Of a stretch of 64,000 nucleotides of DNA, positions 17,139 to 26,475 are shown in pieces. Both the position numbers and the translations under genes were made by a program. Under the pieces are notes generated by a model. The model worked only from the letters and a program-made list of their open reading frames with translations. It ran no database searches and was not told the origin of the DNA. Each line of letters opens with the position of its first letter. Position 1 is the first letter of the stretch. The DNA comes from Halostagnicola sp. A-GB9-2 (GTDB lineage: Archaea; Halobacteriota; Halobacteria; Halobacteriales; Natrialbaceae). The DNA lies in the NCBI RefSeq assembly GCF_030068615.1, contig NZ_JASJOC010000001.1, positions 682,001 through 746,000 on the forward strand, written 5' to 3'.

Positions 17139-17705
17139 ATGTCTGATTCTGACTCGGCGGCCGACCGGATCGAGTACCGGAAACGGAACGCCGTCGACCC
17201 CGAGGCGTTCCTTCTCGACCTCAAGGTCGTCGAGCCGACTGAACGGGGCGAGAACTTACGTTTTGCTCCTGAGTTCACCGAGCGGATCGAAACGCAACTC
17301 GAGTGCGTTCGTGCCGACGGCGTCGAGACGAGCGACGTCGCTACAATGTTCGGAGCGAACGAGGACGACGTAACGGATCCCGGTCGGGAGTACACCGCGT
17401 ACAAGATCCACGCGACGGTTCGAAACTGGCCGTCGGACGCGGCACTCGAGTTGGACGTCGCAACCGACAGGGAACTACAGACGGAAACCGACCGCTGGGC
17501 CGACGTTCCGGGCAGACAACGGTACAACATACTCCAATCGCTTCGGTCGTTTCACGATGAGTGTCCGTTCTGCAACGGCGAGGTTTCGATCAGTGACGAG
17601 ACGGTCGAATCCTGCTGTGGCGACCTCGAGGTCGTGACGGTCAACTGTCGTGACTGCGGTCGGCGATTGCTCGAGTTCTCCGCCGATGCCGTTCCGGACG
17701 CGTGA
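17139..17705 (+). CDS. Hypothetical haloarchaeal protein with C-terminal zinc-ribbon-like cysteines
   Basis: I do not recognise a named family for this 188-aa acidic protein. The N-terminal ~130 residues are mostly helical and charged, with a segment TAYKIHATVRNWPSD. The C-terminal third has CPFCNGEVSI, then ESCCGDLEV and NCRDCGRRL: paired Cys motifs that would bind one or two zinc ions. ATG 17139 (MSDSDSAADRIEYRKRNAVD) fits better than the upstream one at 17106. It belongs to a 2 kb patch of small genes between the two transporter clusters, flanked by the structured repeats. Confidence 0.6.
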   Translation: MSDSDSAADRIEYRKRNAVDPEAFLLDLKVVEPTERGENLRFAPEFTERIETQLECVRADGVETSDVATMFGANEDDVTDPGREYTAYKIHATVRNWPSDAALELDVATDRELQTETDRWADVPGRQRYNILQSLRSFHDECPFCNGEVSISDETVESCCGDLEVVTVNCRDCGRRLLEFSADAVPDA

Positions 17706-17810
17706 TGGCTCCGGTTGAGACCGACTTTTGTCGCGACGTGGCCGATGGTGTCGTGGCCGATGGTCCGATTGGGAACAACGTTCATACCGAGTCAGGAGAG
17801 ATACGTAGCA

Positions 17811-18215
17811 ATGGGTTTTAGAGACCTGCTCGAGCGGTTCCGCCGACCCGAACACACCGGATCGAACCGGTGTACTCCGTGTACGATACTGAACGTCGGG
17901 GTCGCGATAGGGCTCGCACTCGCGGCCGCGGCAGTCGCGCTGTCTACCAGCGGACGATCCGCCGCAACGGCTATCGGAGCGGTGATAGCCGCACTGTTGG
18001 GAGTAACGATTTACCTCCGCGGATACCTCGTTCCGGGGACACCGCGGCTCACGAAGACCTACGGCCCAGACTGGCTCCTAAAGCGGTTCGGAAAACAGCC
18101 GACGGGTGTCGACGACGGCGCTGATGTGGATCTGGCGTTGAAGGGTGTCGCCGCGAGGTCGAACACGGACGACGAACGCGAAAGCGACGCAACCGGCGAT
18201 GAGACCGCCGAGTGA
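17811..18215 (+). CDS. Haloarchaeal two-helix membrane protein, possibly C-terminally shortened
   Basis: This 134-aa protein begins MGFRDLLERFRRPEHTGSN, then RCTPCTILNVGVAIGLALAA and a second hydrophobic stretch before LRGYLVPGTPRLTKTYGPDWL. That RCxPCT plus YLVPGTPxLT layout is common to a family of uncharacterised haloarchaeal membrane proteins. From memory, these continue into a longer cytoplasmic domain. Here the sequence turns into a low-complexity acidic tail (DDERESDATGDETAE) soon after the second helix, so the C-terminal domain may be missing. A GGAG ribosome site precedes ATG 17811. Function unknown. Confidence 0.6.
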   Translation: MGFRDLLERFRRPEHTGSNRCTPCTILNVGVAIGLALAAAAVALSTSGRSAATAIGAVIAALLGVTIYLRGYLVPGTPRLTKTYGPDWLLKRFGKQPTGVDDGADVDLALKGVAARSNTDDERESDATGDETAE

Positions 18216-18217
18216 CT

Positions 18218-18254
18218 ACTCCCGCGACTTCAGTCGCGGACATTCCCCTTGGGA
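18218..18254. terminator. Strong hairpin between convergent genes, similar to IS200/IS605-type ends
   Basis: CCGCGACT-TC-AGTCGCGG is an 8-bp perfect stem with a 2-base loop, followed by ACATTCCCCTTGGGA. It lies between the stop codons of two converging genes, so it can terminate transcription from either side. The same kind of sequence commonly ends IS200/IS605 (tnpB-type) elements in haloarchaea, so it may be a scar of such an insertion. No tnpA or tnpB is present. Confidence 0.5.
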
Positions 18255-18288
18255 TCCGATAAGAGTCGCGTTCCGAATCCGATTCACG

Positions 18289-18820
18289 GCGAAATACGGA
18301 CGGTCGTTTCGTCGTACAACCCGTCTCGTTTCGGGTTGTCGACGTTGATGGCCGCGCTGATCGTGTACTCACCTTCGGCAACCGGCTCCCACTCCCGGTT
18401 GGATACCTGAAACAGCTGCGACCAACGTTTTCGAAACCGGACTCGTTCGCCCCGATCGAAGTGTAACTCGCCGCTCCTGTCGGGCGGGTCCCTCGTCTCG
18501 ACTCTCGAGGCTTCCTGAGCGCCGTCAACCGACCACGTCCAGCGAACGGGCGAACGCGTTCTGATCGTGATCGGAATCGGCAACGCGTTTTTCATCGTCA
18601 CCGTAAACGGGATCGGCGTATCGGGGCTAAACTCGGTCTTTGGCGTCCTAACGCGCACCGAAACGGCACGGCGGCGGAGCAGATGCGGAATCAGACGCTT
18701 ACTCCAGGCGGACCCGTTGACGGACCGCATTGCCTGGGGACGCTCCGAGGACGAGTTCTCGTTCGGGGAGAAGTGATCGTCGTCCCGGGAAAGCGCATCC
18801 GACTCGTATATCCGGCGCAT
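18289..18820 (-). CDS. Haloarchaeal BsuPI-like beta-sandwich protein
   Basis: A ~176-aa protein starting MRRIYESDALSRDDDHF from ATG 18820. Its main part is an Ig-like beta sandwich: VSVRVRTPKTEFSPDTPIPF, TVTMKNALPIPITIRT, PVRWTWSVDG, FDRGERVRFRKRW, and EGEYTISAAINVDNP. This matches a conserved haloarchaeal family related to the BsuPI inhibitor fold. No signal peptide or catalytic residue is seen, so a binding or structural role is likely but unproven. It converges with the small membrane-protein gene and is divergent from repeat copy 2. Confidence 0.65.
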
Positions 18821-18865
18821 TACCGAATAATAGTGGTTAGAGCACCTAAATTGTTCCGAGGGCCC

Positions 18866-18964
18866 ATAGGATCGGTTGGCAGTCATTTCCGGCCAGTTGC
18901 TACCCCGCTCTGTTTGCTACCCCGCTCTGGCGACAAACCGGTACACAGGGACAACCGACCCTAT
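18866..18964. repeat. Structured interspersed repeat, copy 2 (with internal duplication)
   Basis: A 99-bp relative of the repeat at 16942-17022 in the same orientation, with ends ATAGGATCGGTTGG and ACAACCGACCCTAT. It carries an internal duplication of TTGCTACCCCGCTCTG. Its right end touches the stop codon of the ATPase gene, so it could be the terminator of the right-hand transporter operon. Together the two copies frame the 17.0-18.9 kb block. Confidence 0.75.
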
Positions 18965-20337
18965 CAATCGTCGGCGGCCGTCCCGTCGGCACCCTCGCGC
19001 CCGCGTTTGGCCGTTCGGGTAGCGTAGCGATCAGCGTAGCGGAGACAGCCGATCTCGTGTGTCTCAGTTAGCTCGATAGCCGTCGGAGTAGTCGTTTCAC
19101 ATGGGGAAACGAACCGCTCGGCGAGCGTCTCTGCGGCGGCATCGACGTTTTCGGAGTGGAGTTCGTCGATCGAACTCGAGAGGAGGTCCTCCGCCGCCGG
19201 ATCCGAGACGCGCTCGGGGATACCGAACTCCTCGCGAACCAGTTCGTCGATTTCCATCCGCGAGAGCGTCGACACGTCGTCTCGAGCCGACTCGTCGGTA
19301 ATGGTGAACAGCTCCGTAACCGAACGAGCGTCCTCGGCACGGAGTGTGAAATTCAACAGCGATCGCCACGTCGATTGGGCGACATCGAACTCCTCGGGGG
19401 CGATTACGCGCGGACACCGCGTATGGAACCGGCAGCCGGTCGGCGGGTCGATTGGTGAGGGTACCTGTCCTTCGAGGAGGATCTTCTCCCCCTCCCAGAG
19501 CGGATCCGGTTCGGGAATCGCGGAAAGCAACGCCTCGGTGTAGGGGTGGTACGGTTCCGAGAACACCTCGCTGGTCGTCCCGACTTCGGCGAACTCGCCG
19601 AGGTACATGACGGCGATCCGATCCGCGATGTGCTCGACCACGCTCAGATCGTGAGCGATAAAAATGTAGGAGAGGTCGAACTCCGCTTGCAGATCCTCGA
19701 GGAGATTGAGAATTTGGGCCTGCACGCTGACGTCCAGGGCGCTCACCGGCTCGTCGCAGACGATGATCTCCGGATCGACGGCTAATGCGCGTGCGATACC
19801 GATCCGCTGTCGCTGACCGCCCGAGAACTCGTGTGGATACCGGTAGGCGTGGCTCGGATTGAGTCCGACGGTCTCGAGGAGGCTCTGGACTCGCACGTTT
19901 CGTTCTTCACCCGAAGCGATACCGTGGATGTCGAACGGTTCGCCGACGATGTCGCCGACGGTGAGACGAGGGTTCAGACTCGAGAACGGATCCTGAAAGA
20001 TGTACTGCAGGTCCGTCCGGAGGTCCCGGAGATCCGAACTCGAGAGATCCGTCAACTCGATCTCGCGGCGCTCGCCGTCCGCCGTCTCTTTGGTGTACGT
20101 AATCGAGCCGCCGGTCGGTTCGATAAGCCGAAGCATCGATCGACCGAGCGTCGTCTTGCCGCAACCGCTTTCGCCGACGACCCCCAGCGTTTCGCCGGGG
20201 TACAACTCGAGGTCGATGCCGTCGACGGCCTTGACGAGCTGTGACCGACCGAGGAGGTTGTCGATGAACCCGCTGCTCGACTCGTAGTGTTTCGTGAGGG
20301 CTTCCGTTCGCAAGATCGGCTCGTTCTGGCTACTCAT
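18964..20337 (-). CDS. dppF: Oligopeptide ABC transporter ATP-binding protein, DppF type
   Basis: A 457-aa ATPase. Walker A is [14 protein letters not shown], the signature is [16 protein letters not shown], and Walker B is [19 protein letters not shown]. The oligopeptide-family C-terminal motif follows: [17 protein letters not shown]. It has a ~110-residue C-terminal extension beyond the usual DppF end, acidic and mostly helical, of unknown role. The start at 20337 overlaps the DppD stop by 8 bp. As one of the only two ATPases in the region it may energise both convergent permease pairs. Confidence 0.93.
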   Translation of the reverse strand: MSSQNEPILRTEALTKHYESSSGFIDNLLGRSQLVKAVDGIDLELYPGETLGVVGESGCGKTTLGRSMLRLIEPTGGSITYTKETADGERREIELTDLSSSDLRDLRTDLQYIFQDPFSSLNPRLTVGDIVGEPFDIHGIASGEERNVRVQSLLETVGLNPSHAYRYPHEFSGGQRQRIGIARALAVDPEIIVCDEPVSALDVSVQAQILNLLEDLQAEFDLSYIFIAHDLSVVEHIADRIAVMYLGEFAEVGTTSEVFSEPYHPYTEALLSAIPEPDPLWEGEKILLEGQVPSPIDPPTGCRFHTRCPRVIAPEEFDVAQSTWRSLLNFTLRAEDARSVTELFTITDESARDDVSTLSRMEIDELVREEFGIPERVSDPAAEDLLSSSIDELHSENVDAAAETLAERFVSPCETTTPTAIELTETHEIGCLRYADRYATRTAKRGREGADGTAADD

Positions 20338-21673
20338 GATGTTCACTTGAGACGTATTCGGTCGGGGTGTGATCGTCTTCGACGGTAACCGTGTATCCGA
20401 TACCGTCCTCGAGGTCACCCGTGTACTCGAGACATTTCGCTGATCTGGTCCCCGATTCGACATCATCGAACTCGACCAATCGCGGCTCCTTTTGCTTGCA
20501 GATCTCTTCTGCGTACGGACAGCGGGGATGGAAACTACAGCCCGACGGCGTTTCGATCAGATCGGGCATCGTTCCGGGAATCGTCTGCAACCGGTCGCGG
20601 TCGTCGCCGATTCGCGGAATCGAACTCATCAACCCGACGGTGTAGGGGTGTTTCGGGTCGTAGTACAGCTCTTCGACCGGCGACTTTTCGACGGGTTGGC
20701 CCGCGTACATCACCATTACCCGGTCACAGAGTTCGGCGACGACGCCGAGGTCATGCGTGATGAGCTGGACCGCGGTATCGAACTCGTCGGTGAGTTCCTC
20801 TAAGAGCTCGAGGATCTTCGCCTCGGTCGTCACGTCGAGGGCGGTCGTCGGCTCGTCGGCGATAATCACGTCGGGATCACACGAGAGCGCCATCGCGATC
20901 ACGGCTCGCTGTTGCATCCCGCCGGAGAACTCGTGGGGGTAATCGGTGTACCGGTTCTCAGCGTCCGGAATCCCGACTGTATCGAGCAGTTCGATGCCCC
21001 GTTGTTTGGCCTCCTCGTCGCCGTAATCGAGGTGGTGTCTGATCGCCTCGGCGATCTGTTCGCCGACGGTGTAGACCGGGTTGAGTGCGGTCTGGGCGTC
21101 CTGGAAGATCATGGCGATGTTGTTCCCCCTGAGCCGTCGAACGGCCGGCTCCGGCGCGCGGAGCAGTTCGACGTAGCTGGTATCGCCGTCGTGGACGATG
21201 AAATCCTCCTCGCCGATCAGGCCGAGCTCCGATGCGTATCCCTGATCGATGACATCGCGTATACCGAGTTCGCCGTCCGCACGCAATCGCGGTAAGTCCG
21301 CGGTTTCGTGCTCCGGATTGCCGGTCACGTCCAACCCCGAGACGCCGCGGTCCTCGAGGCGCTCGATGACGTTCGCAAAATCGGACTCCCGGCGGAGCTC
21401 GCCGACATCGACGACGTGTTCGGGATAGGATTCCTCGAGTTCCTCGACGGTGTCGGGGTCACAAAAGCGAATCGACCCCGACTCTATCTCGCCGGGGCTC
21501 TCGATGAGGCGCAACAGCGACAACGCGGTGACGCTCTTTCCCGCACCGCTTTCGCCGACCACGCCGAACTTCTCTCCGGCGTCGATCGTATAGGAGAGGT
21601 CGTCGACAGCCGTAACAACGCCCTCTGACGTGTAAAACGAAACCGTCAGGTTGTCGATCTCGAGTAGAGCCAT
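20330..21673 (-). CDS. dppD: Oligopeptide ABC transporter ATP-binding protein, DppD type
   Basis: A 447-aa ATPase, about 100 residues longer than usual. Walker A is [15 protein letters not shown], the signature [16 protein letters not shown], and Walker [20 protein letters not shown], with the oligopeptide motif [13 protein letters not shown]. The extra length is an insertion of roughly 90 residues between Walker A and the Q-loop ([20 protein letters not shown] onward), seen in some haloarchaeal DppD proteins. ATG 21673 overlaps the DppC stop. Upstream in-frame codons are only a shadow of dppC. Confidence 0.92.
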   Translation of the reverse strand: MALLEIDNLTVSFYTSEGVVTAVDDLSYTIDAGEKFGVVGESGAGKSVTALSLLRLIESPGEIESGSIRFCDPDTVEELEESYPEHVVDVGELRRESDFANVIERLEDRGVSGLDVTGNPEHETADLPRLRADGELGIRDVIDQGYASELGLIGEEDFIVHDGDTSYVELLRAPEPAVRRLRGNNIAMIFQDAQTALNPVYTVGEQIAEAIRHHLDYGDEEAKQRGIELLDTVGIPDAENRYTDYPHEFSGGMQQRAVIAMALSCDPDVIIADEPTTALDVTTEAKILELLEELTDEFDTAVQLITHDLGVVAELCDRVMVMYAGQPVEKSPVEELYYDPKHPYTVGLMSSIPRIGDDRDRLQTIPGTMPDLIETPSGCSFHPRCPYAEEICKQKEPRLVEFDDVESGTRSAKCLEYTGDLEDGIGYTVTVEDDHTPTEYVSSEHHE

Positions 21674-22695
21674 TAGCCGCCACCTCCGTGGCCAACGTCG
21701 TCGACCTGCGTGTCGAGTGCGTCGTTGATGACGTCGCCGATCATGTTCATCGACATGACGAACAGGAAGATCATAAGTCCAGGGAAGATGGTTGCCCACC
21801 AGTACCACGCTCCGCCGGCACCCGTAGCGAGGGTGTCGCGCTCGGCGTCGAGCATCGTCCCCCACTCGGGGGTTCCGGGGCTAAATCCGATCCCGAGGAA
21901 CCCAAGCGCCGCGACGCCGATAACGACGGTACCGATACTCAGCGTCGCCTGAACGACCACCGGTGCGATCGCGTTCGGGATGATGTGTCTGAACAGAACC
22001 GAGCGGTCCCGCGCGCCGAGTGCCTTCGCGGCGAGGACGTACTCGTTTTGCTTGACCTTCAGGATCTCGCCGCGGATGATACGGGCGTAGGAGGCCCAGC
22101 CGACGAGTGCGAACGCACCGACTAGCGGCCAGAATCCGCCGCCGAACAGGGCGACGAGGATCAGTGCCAGGACGAGGGCCGGAAACGCGAACACGAGGTC
22201 GAGAAACCGCATCAGCACGCTATCGACCCAGCCGCCGAAGTAGCCCGAAATACTGCCGTAGATCACGCCGACCGTCGCCGCGATCGCGGTCACGACGAGG
22301 CCGATCGAAATACTGTATCTGCCCCCGACCATCACTCGAGAGAGCATATCCTGTCCCTGCCGGTTCGTTCCCATCAAGTGGGTCATCGATGGAGCGTCGT
22401 GTCGACCACCGACCGCCGTGGCAGTCGGGTCGAACGGTGCGAGCGAGAAGGGTTGAACGGTCATGCCGGACACGGAGATGGGGCGTGCCACCAAGGCGGT
22501 CACCGTCATCAGCACGACGACGACGATTCCGATGAGCGCCAGTCGGTCCCGCGCGAGGCGACTCACGATCCGCCGCCACAAACTCATCGGTTCGACGTAT
22601 TCCTCCTGTTTTTCCTGTGCGGTCTCTGACTCCCAGTCTTCGCCACCACCCGTTTCGAACCCCGATATCTGAATTCGTCCTCGTTCTGTTGACAT
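21673..22695 (-). CDS. dppC: Oligopeptide ABC transporter permease, DppC type
   Basis: A 340-aa permease starting MSTERGRIQISGFETGGGED. It has a charged N-terminal stretch, the motif MGTNRQGQDMLSRVMVGGRY, and the EAA loop YVLAAKALGARDRSVLFRHI. It is paralogous to the DppC at 15872-16933. Eight bases separate it from the upstream DppB stop, and the downstream ATPase overlaps it. The ~20 C-terminal residues are glycine-rich (QVDDVGHGGGG). Confidence 0.92.
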   Translation of the reverse strand: MSTERGRIQISGFETGGGEDWESETAQEKQEEYVEPMSLWRRIVSRLARDRLALIGIVVVVLMTVTALVARPISVSGMTVQPFSLAPFDPTATAVGGRHDAPSMTHLMGTNRQGQDMLSRVMVGGRYSISIGLVVTAIAATVGVIYGSISGYFGGWVDSVLMRFLDLVFAFPALVLALILVALFGGGFWPLVGAFALVGWASYARIIRGEILKVKQNEYVLAAKALGARDRSVLFRHIIPNAIAPVVVQATLSIGTVVIGVAALGFLGIGFSPGTPEWGTMLDAERDTLATGAGGAWYWWATIFPGLMIFLFVMSMNMIGDVINDALDTQVDDVGHGGGG

Positions 22696-22703
22696 AGATT
22701 GTG

Positions 22704-23660
22704 TTAATATTCGTCCCTAATTCGTGGATCGAGCAGTGCGTAGACGATGTCCGCGAGCAAGTTCGCGAGCACGACGACCGCACCGGTCAGCAGCGTGATC
22801 GCCATCAAGAGATTGATCTCCCGGAGCTGGATCGCCTCGACGAGTTCTCTCCCGAGGCCGGGCCAGGCGAACACGACCTCGACGACGACCGACCCGGAGA
22901 CGAGACTCGCGGTGAGGAACGCGGCGACGGTCGTGACCGAGATGAGCGAGTTTCGCAACACGTGTTTGAGGATGACGGTTCGTTCGGGGAGCCCCTTCGC
23001 ACGCGCTGCGGTCACGTACTCCTTGTTCAGTTCCTCGGCCATCGACGTCCGCATGATCCGCATCATGTTCGCCGAGGCCGCCGTTCCGATCGTGACTCCC
23101 GGGAGAATCAGCCACCAGAGCATCTCTCGAGAGAGCAAGCCTGTCTGCGGGTCGAGCGTCGGGAAGAGATCGAGTTGGACGGCGAAGATCGCCATCAACA
23201 TTAATCCCAGCCAGAAGTTCGGGATCGAGATGCCCGACAGGGCGGCAAATCGACTGACATCGTCGCCGAGTTCGTCTTTGTTGACCGCCGCGTAAATTCC
23301 TCCCGGAACGGCGATCAGTATCGCGAACACCCAACCGAACGCTCCGAGCAAGAGCGTTTCCGGAAGGCGCGCCATGACGATCGTATCGGCGCTCCGACTC
23401 GAGGAGTACACCTCGCCGAAATCACCGGTGAAGATTCCCTGCATCCAGTCGAGATACTGGACCCAGATGGGGTCATTGAGTCCGAACTCCTCGCGGAGTC
23501 GAACGGATTCTCCGGGCGGAACGTTGGGATTTGCCGCGACCATCTGACTGACGACATCGCCAGGAGCGGCGTGCATAATTCCGAACGTTACTACCGAAAC
23601 GCCGAACAACACCGGAATAGAGGTGAGGACCCGCCGTAATATGTACTTTTGTAAACTCAT
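22704..23660 (-). CDS. dppB: Oligopeptide ABC transporter permease, DppB type
   Basis: A 318-aa permease with a first helix VLTSIPVLFGVSVVTFGI, the MHAAPGDVVSQMV signature, and the EAA loop EYVTAARAKGLPERTVILKH. It is the second gene of a five-gene operon (SBP, B, C, D, F), 27 bp downstream of the binding-protein stop. It is closely similar to the permease at 14926-15879 throughout, which shows that the SBP-B-C modules of the two clusters share a common origin. Confidence 0.92.
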   Translation of the reverse strand: MSLQKYILRRVLTSIPVLFGVSVVTFGIMHAAPGDVVSQMVAANPNVPPGESVRLREEFGLNDPIWVQYLDWMQGIFTGDFGEVYSSSRSADTIVMARLPETLLLGAFGWVFAILIAVPGGIYAAVNKDELGDDVSRFAALSGISIPNFWLGLMLMAIFAVQLDLFPTLDPQTGLLSREMLWWLILPGVTIGTAASANMMRIMRTSMAEELNKEYVTAARAKGLPERTVILKHVLRNSLISVTTVAAFLTASLVSGSVVVEVVFAWPGLGRELVEAIQLREINLLMAITLLTGAVVVLANLLADIVYALLDPRIRDEY

Positions 23661-23687
23661 TCCTATATGAATTTTGAGCGGGTTGCG

Positions 23688-25706
23688 CTACCGATCCAGG
23701 TAGATGATCTGCTCGTCCGCGGGGTTGTACAGCGCGTAACTCAGTATGATCTGCGTCTGTGGATGGACGTTGAACCCGACGACATCCGTGTTCGTCGTCC
23801 CAGTGTTCAACGAGTAGTCGACGATCGTGTTTGCACACATATCCGCGTATTCTGGCCAGAACTCGTCGTACGCCGCCCGTCGAGCGTCCTGATCTTCGGC
23901 GACGTCGACACCGAACCGACAGCCCCGCAATTGATCGACAAACTCGTCCGGAAGCACCCCCTCCGCCAGGAAGAAGTTACAACAGCCGTTATAATTATCC
24001 GGGTCGGTGATCGCTTCGATGAACCCGTGGGTGTCAGGAGTTCCGGCGAGACCGATAACGGCCGGAGCGTTACGTTCTGCGTTATCAGTTCGAGCTTCAT
24101 CCGTGTAGAGTTCCGAGGTCCAGTCACCCAGTTCCGCAGGGGTTTCCAGTTCGGCCTCGAACAAGCCGCTGTCGTTTAACTCGTCGACGACGAGTTCCAT
24201 CTTATCGACCCGTTCGTCGTCGTCGGAGTTCGTCTCGATGACGACCTCGACCGGCGTCTCGATGCTCGCCTCCTCGAGCAAGGCTTCTGCCTCCTCAACA
24301 TCGGGCTCGACGTTGTACGCCCAGTCCTCCTCGACGATTTCGTCGTATTCTTGGGCCGTTCCAAGATCGGCGGCGGGCGACGGGAACGGAACCTGGGCGG
24401 GATCACCCCACCCCTGCTCGACGAGATCGACAATCTGCTGGCGAGGGATAAGCGCGCTGACCGCCTGTCGGACTTCCCGTTCGGCGAAGGCACCGCCAGT
24501 GTCGGTGTCGTCCATCGGGAACTGCATGAATTTAAAGCCGAGCGCTTCCGTCGCAGAGACCACGTAATCATCGGACGTGTGGAAGTTGTTGCGGGCCTCG
24601 GACGGTAACTCGTAGGCGATATCGACATCGCCGTCTTCCAAGGCGTTGCTCCGCCCGGTACTGTCGTCGACGAATCGAATGTTAATCTCGTCGATAACGG
24701 GACCCTCCGGGAAGTCCGCCGGTCCGTCGTACCACGGGATGTTCTCGAGGCCGACTTCTTCGACCCAGTAGTTATCGGTGCGCTCGAGGAGGAGCTGTTG
24801 GCTCTCGTCGAACTCCGCGACCTCGTAGGGCCCCGTCCCAATCGGTACCATATCCTCGTCGTCGCGCGGGTCCAACTCCCCGGCCGGGACGTCGAAGTGT
24901 TCCGAGGGGTAAATCATGGGCGGCAACTCGATGAAAGCCGCAGCGTCTGGATCCTGAGCGTAGAGTTCGAACTCGTATCCGTCGTCGCCGTCGGTCGCTT
25001 CGGCGTGAAGGAAGCTATCGAACATCTGCCCTTGATTGTCGGAGCCGACGTATCTGTCGTAAGAGCGAACGACGTTCTCCGCGGTGAGTTCCTCGCCGTT
25101 GTGGAACTCGATCCCTTCGTGCAGTCGTCCCTCGACCCGGACGCCGAAAACACCGTCGGCGACGGCGTCAGCGGCTTCGTCTCGAGTGATAACTCGAATC
25201 GATTCCCCGTCTTCTGCGGGGAGATCGTCCGGATGCTGTATCAAGACGAGATTAGTGTCGTCGTCCAGATCGAAAATCGGGATCCCGTCCTCGACTTCGG
25301 CGGGTTCCACCTCGATCATATACTCCTCGTAATCGGTCGCACTGACGTCGTTAGCCTCGTCGGCCTCGTACTCCTCTGCCATCCAGAGGTAGGATTCGGC
25401 GTCGGAGTTCGTCGTCAACAATCCGTCGTACACGGCCTCGAAAACCACCGAGTCTTCGGCCTGCGTACTCTGAGCCTGGTCGTAGTCGGAAATGCTGCTT
25501 CTCGGAATGGCAAACTCGAGGCGACCCCCCTCGACGATTTCGTCGACGTCTACCTCGTTGCGCTCGAGTGCGGCGTCGATATCTACTTCTTCGTCACCGT
25601 TCCCCCCGAGACAGCCGGCGACGCCGGCGACACCGGCTGCTGCAATCCCCTGAAGGACGCGACGGCGATTAATAATCGATTCACGTGAACTCAATTGTCG
25701 GGACAT
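23688..25706 (-). CDS. Peptide-type ABC transporter substrate-binding lipoprotein (canonical domain order)
   Basis: A 672-aa extracytoplasmic SBP_bac_5 binding protein. A twin-arginine leader (NRRRVLQGIAAAGVAGVAG) ends in a lipobox Cys (AGC), so it is exported folded and lipid-anchored. The order is standard: GGRLEFAIP, FHNGEELTAENVV, VPIGTGPYEV, FMQFPMDD with REVRQAVSALIPRQQI, then the C-terminal lobe with NGCCNFFL, CRFGVDVAEDQDARRAAYDEF and ILSYALYNP. ATG 25706 is chosen because a GGAG site lies 9 bases upstream; the ATG at 25721 overlaps that site. It is the reference against which the permuted protein at 12965 can be aligned. Confidence 0.9.
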   Translation of the reverse strand: MSRQLSSRESIINRRRVLQGIAAAGVAGVAGCLGGNGDEEVDIDAALERNEVDVDEIVEGGRLEFAIPRSSISDYDQAQSTQAEDSVVFEAVYDGLLTTNSDAESYLWMAEEYEADEANDVSATDYEEYMIEVEPAEVEDGIPIFDLDDDTNLVLIQHPDDLPAEDGESIRVITRDEAADAVADGVFGVRVEGRLHEGIEFHNGEELTAENVVRSYDRYVGSDNQGQMFDSFLHAEATDGDDGYEFELYAQDPDAAAFIELPPMIYPSEHFDVPAGELDPRDDEDMVPIGTGPYEVAEFDESQQLLLERTDNYWVEEVGLENIPWYDGPADFPEGPVIDEINIRFVDDSTGRSNALEDGDVDIAYELPSEARNNFHTSDDYVVSATEALGFKFMQFPMDDTDTGGAFAEREVRQAVSALIPRQQIVDLVEQGWGDPAQVPFPSPAADLGTAQEYDEIVEEDWAYNVEPDVEEAEALLEEASIETPVEVVIETNSDDDERVDKMELVVDELNDSGLFEAELETPAELGDWTSELYTDEARTDNAERNAPAVIGLAGTPDTHGFIEAITDPDNYNGCCNFFLAEGVLPDEFVDQLRGCRFGVDVAEDQDARRAAYDEFWPEYADMCANTIVDYSLNTGTTNTDVVGFNVHPQTQIILSYALYNPADEQIIYLDR

Positions 25707-25721
25707 AGTTGTATTCTCCAT

Positions 25722-26271
25722 TTTTGTTTGTATCTCTGTCTCTCCCTGGAACGTTCATCAAACGAGCACCCAATTTACACAGTACACCCACAACGTTCGT
25801 ATTGGGAGATTATTGATCATGTTATACTACATCACACGTACAACGGGGAAACCATAAATAAGTTAGTATTGCCATTCATTATGTCGAGAATATTATTGGC
25901 AAATTAGAAAGTTATTAGCGGTATTAGCAGGCACACGTCCATAGTCGGTAGGAGAAGATTGCGAAAATTCGCATGGAGTTTTTTGTGTATTGGTGTGCAC
26001 GTTCGAACAGAAATTTGCACATTCGAGAATACGGGAACAGAACAGTTCACCAGCTTTTCATAATTGTCTCGGTCCGAAAATTCGGCATTCGGTTCTCGGT
26101 CAGATGCCGCGCGTGCGGTAGCGCAGAATCCGTCGGTGGGTTCGACCTTTCCTCGCGGTTGTTGATAACTCAAATCCCGTCTCGGCTTCGTATCACCTTT
26201 TGACCCGGCCTGTCCGTCTTCGGTATTCCGGCTCCCACCGTGCTACGCCCGGATAGTGCTCGTCTCAAAAG
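25722..26271. other. AT-rich intergenic region upstream of the right transporter operon
   Basis: About 550 bp without a convincing gene, distinctly more AT-rich than its neighbours near 25740-26000. It contains a minus-strand TATA-like CTTATTTATGG (25852-25862) that may serve the binding-protein gene. Short frames occur on both strands but have no family features. Confidence 0.4.
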
Positions 26272-26410
26272 TAGCGAGAGATGTTTTGAACTATGTCGAG
26301 ACGCACTCTCGAGTTGGTTCGCACTAAAACATAGCGGGAGGTAGATTTGAACTACGCCGAGACGTGCTCACTTCGTTGCGCGCGCCTCGTCTCATTCAAA
26401 TCTACTCTAA
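26272..26410. repeat. Two degenerate hairpin repeats derived from the tRNA-Met 3' end
   Basis: TAGCGGGAGGTAGATTTGAA plus CTAC at 26332-26355 is identical over 24 bases to 26476-26499, the 3' end of the initiator tRNA-Met. A more diverged copy, TAGCGAGAGATGTTTTGAA, starts at 26272, and both are followed by CTAYGYCGAGACG. Each forms a hairpin: GTAGATTTGAA (26341) pairs with TTCAAATCTAC (26395-26405), and ATGTTTT pairs with AAAACAT. These look like attachment-site scars or a repeat family seeded by the tRNA. Confidence 0.7.
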
Positions 26411-26414
26411 ACCA

Positions 26415-26474
26415 TTTTCAGGGATTCCGCCTCACGCCTCGCTACGCTCGGCGTTCGGTATTAATCCCTGAAAA
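26415..26474. repeat. Perfect 12-bp inverted repeat next to the tRNA-Met 3' end
   Basis: TTTTCAGGGATT at 26415-26426 and its exact complement AATCCCTGAAAA at 26463-26474 enclose 36 bases rich in CGCTACGCTCGGCG. The right arm stops 1 base before the tRNA 3' end, so on the minus strand this is the first structure transcribed after the tRNA. It may serve as its terminator or be the end pair of a small inserted element. Confidence 0.6.
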
Positions 26475-26475
26475 G

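Noticed and set aside
18218-18254. Complete IS200/IS605 element
   Set aside because: Only an end-like hairpin is present. No tnpA or tnpB frame is nearby, so it is annotated as a terminator with a possible IS origin.
16942-18964. Insertion sequence with the two repeats as transposon ends
   Set aside because: The repeats are in direct, not inverted, orientation and no transposase lies between them.
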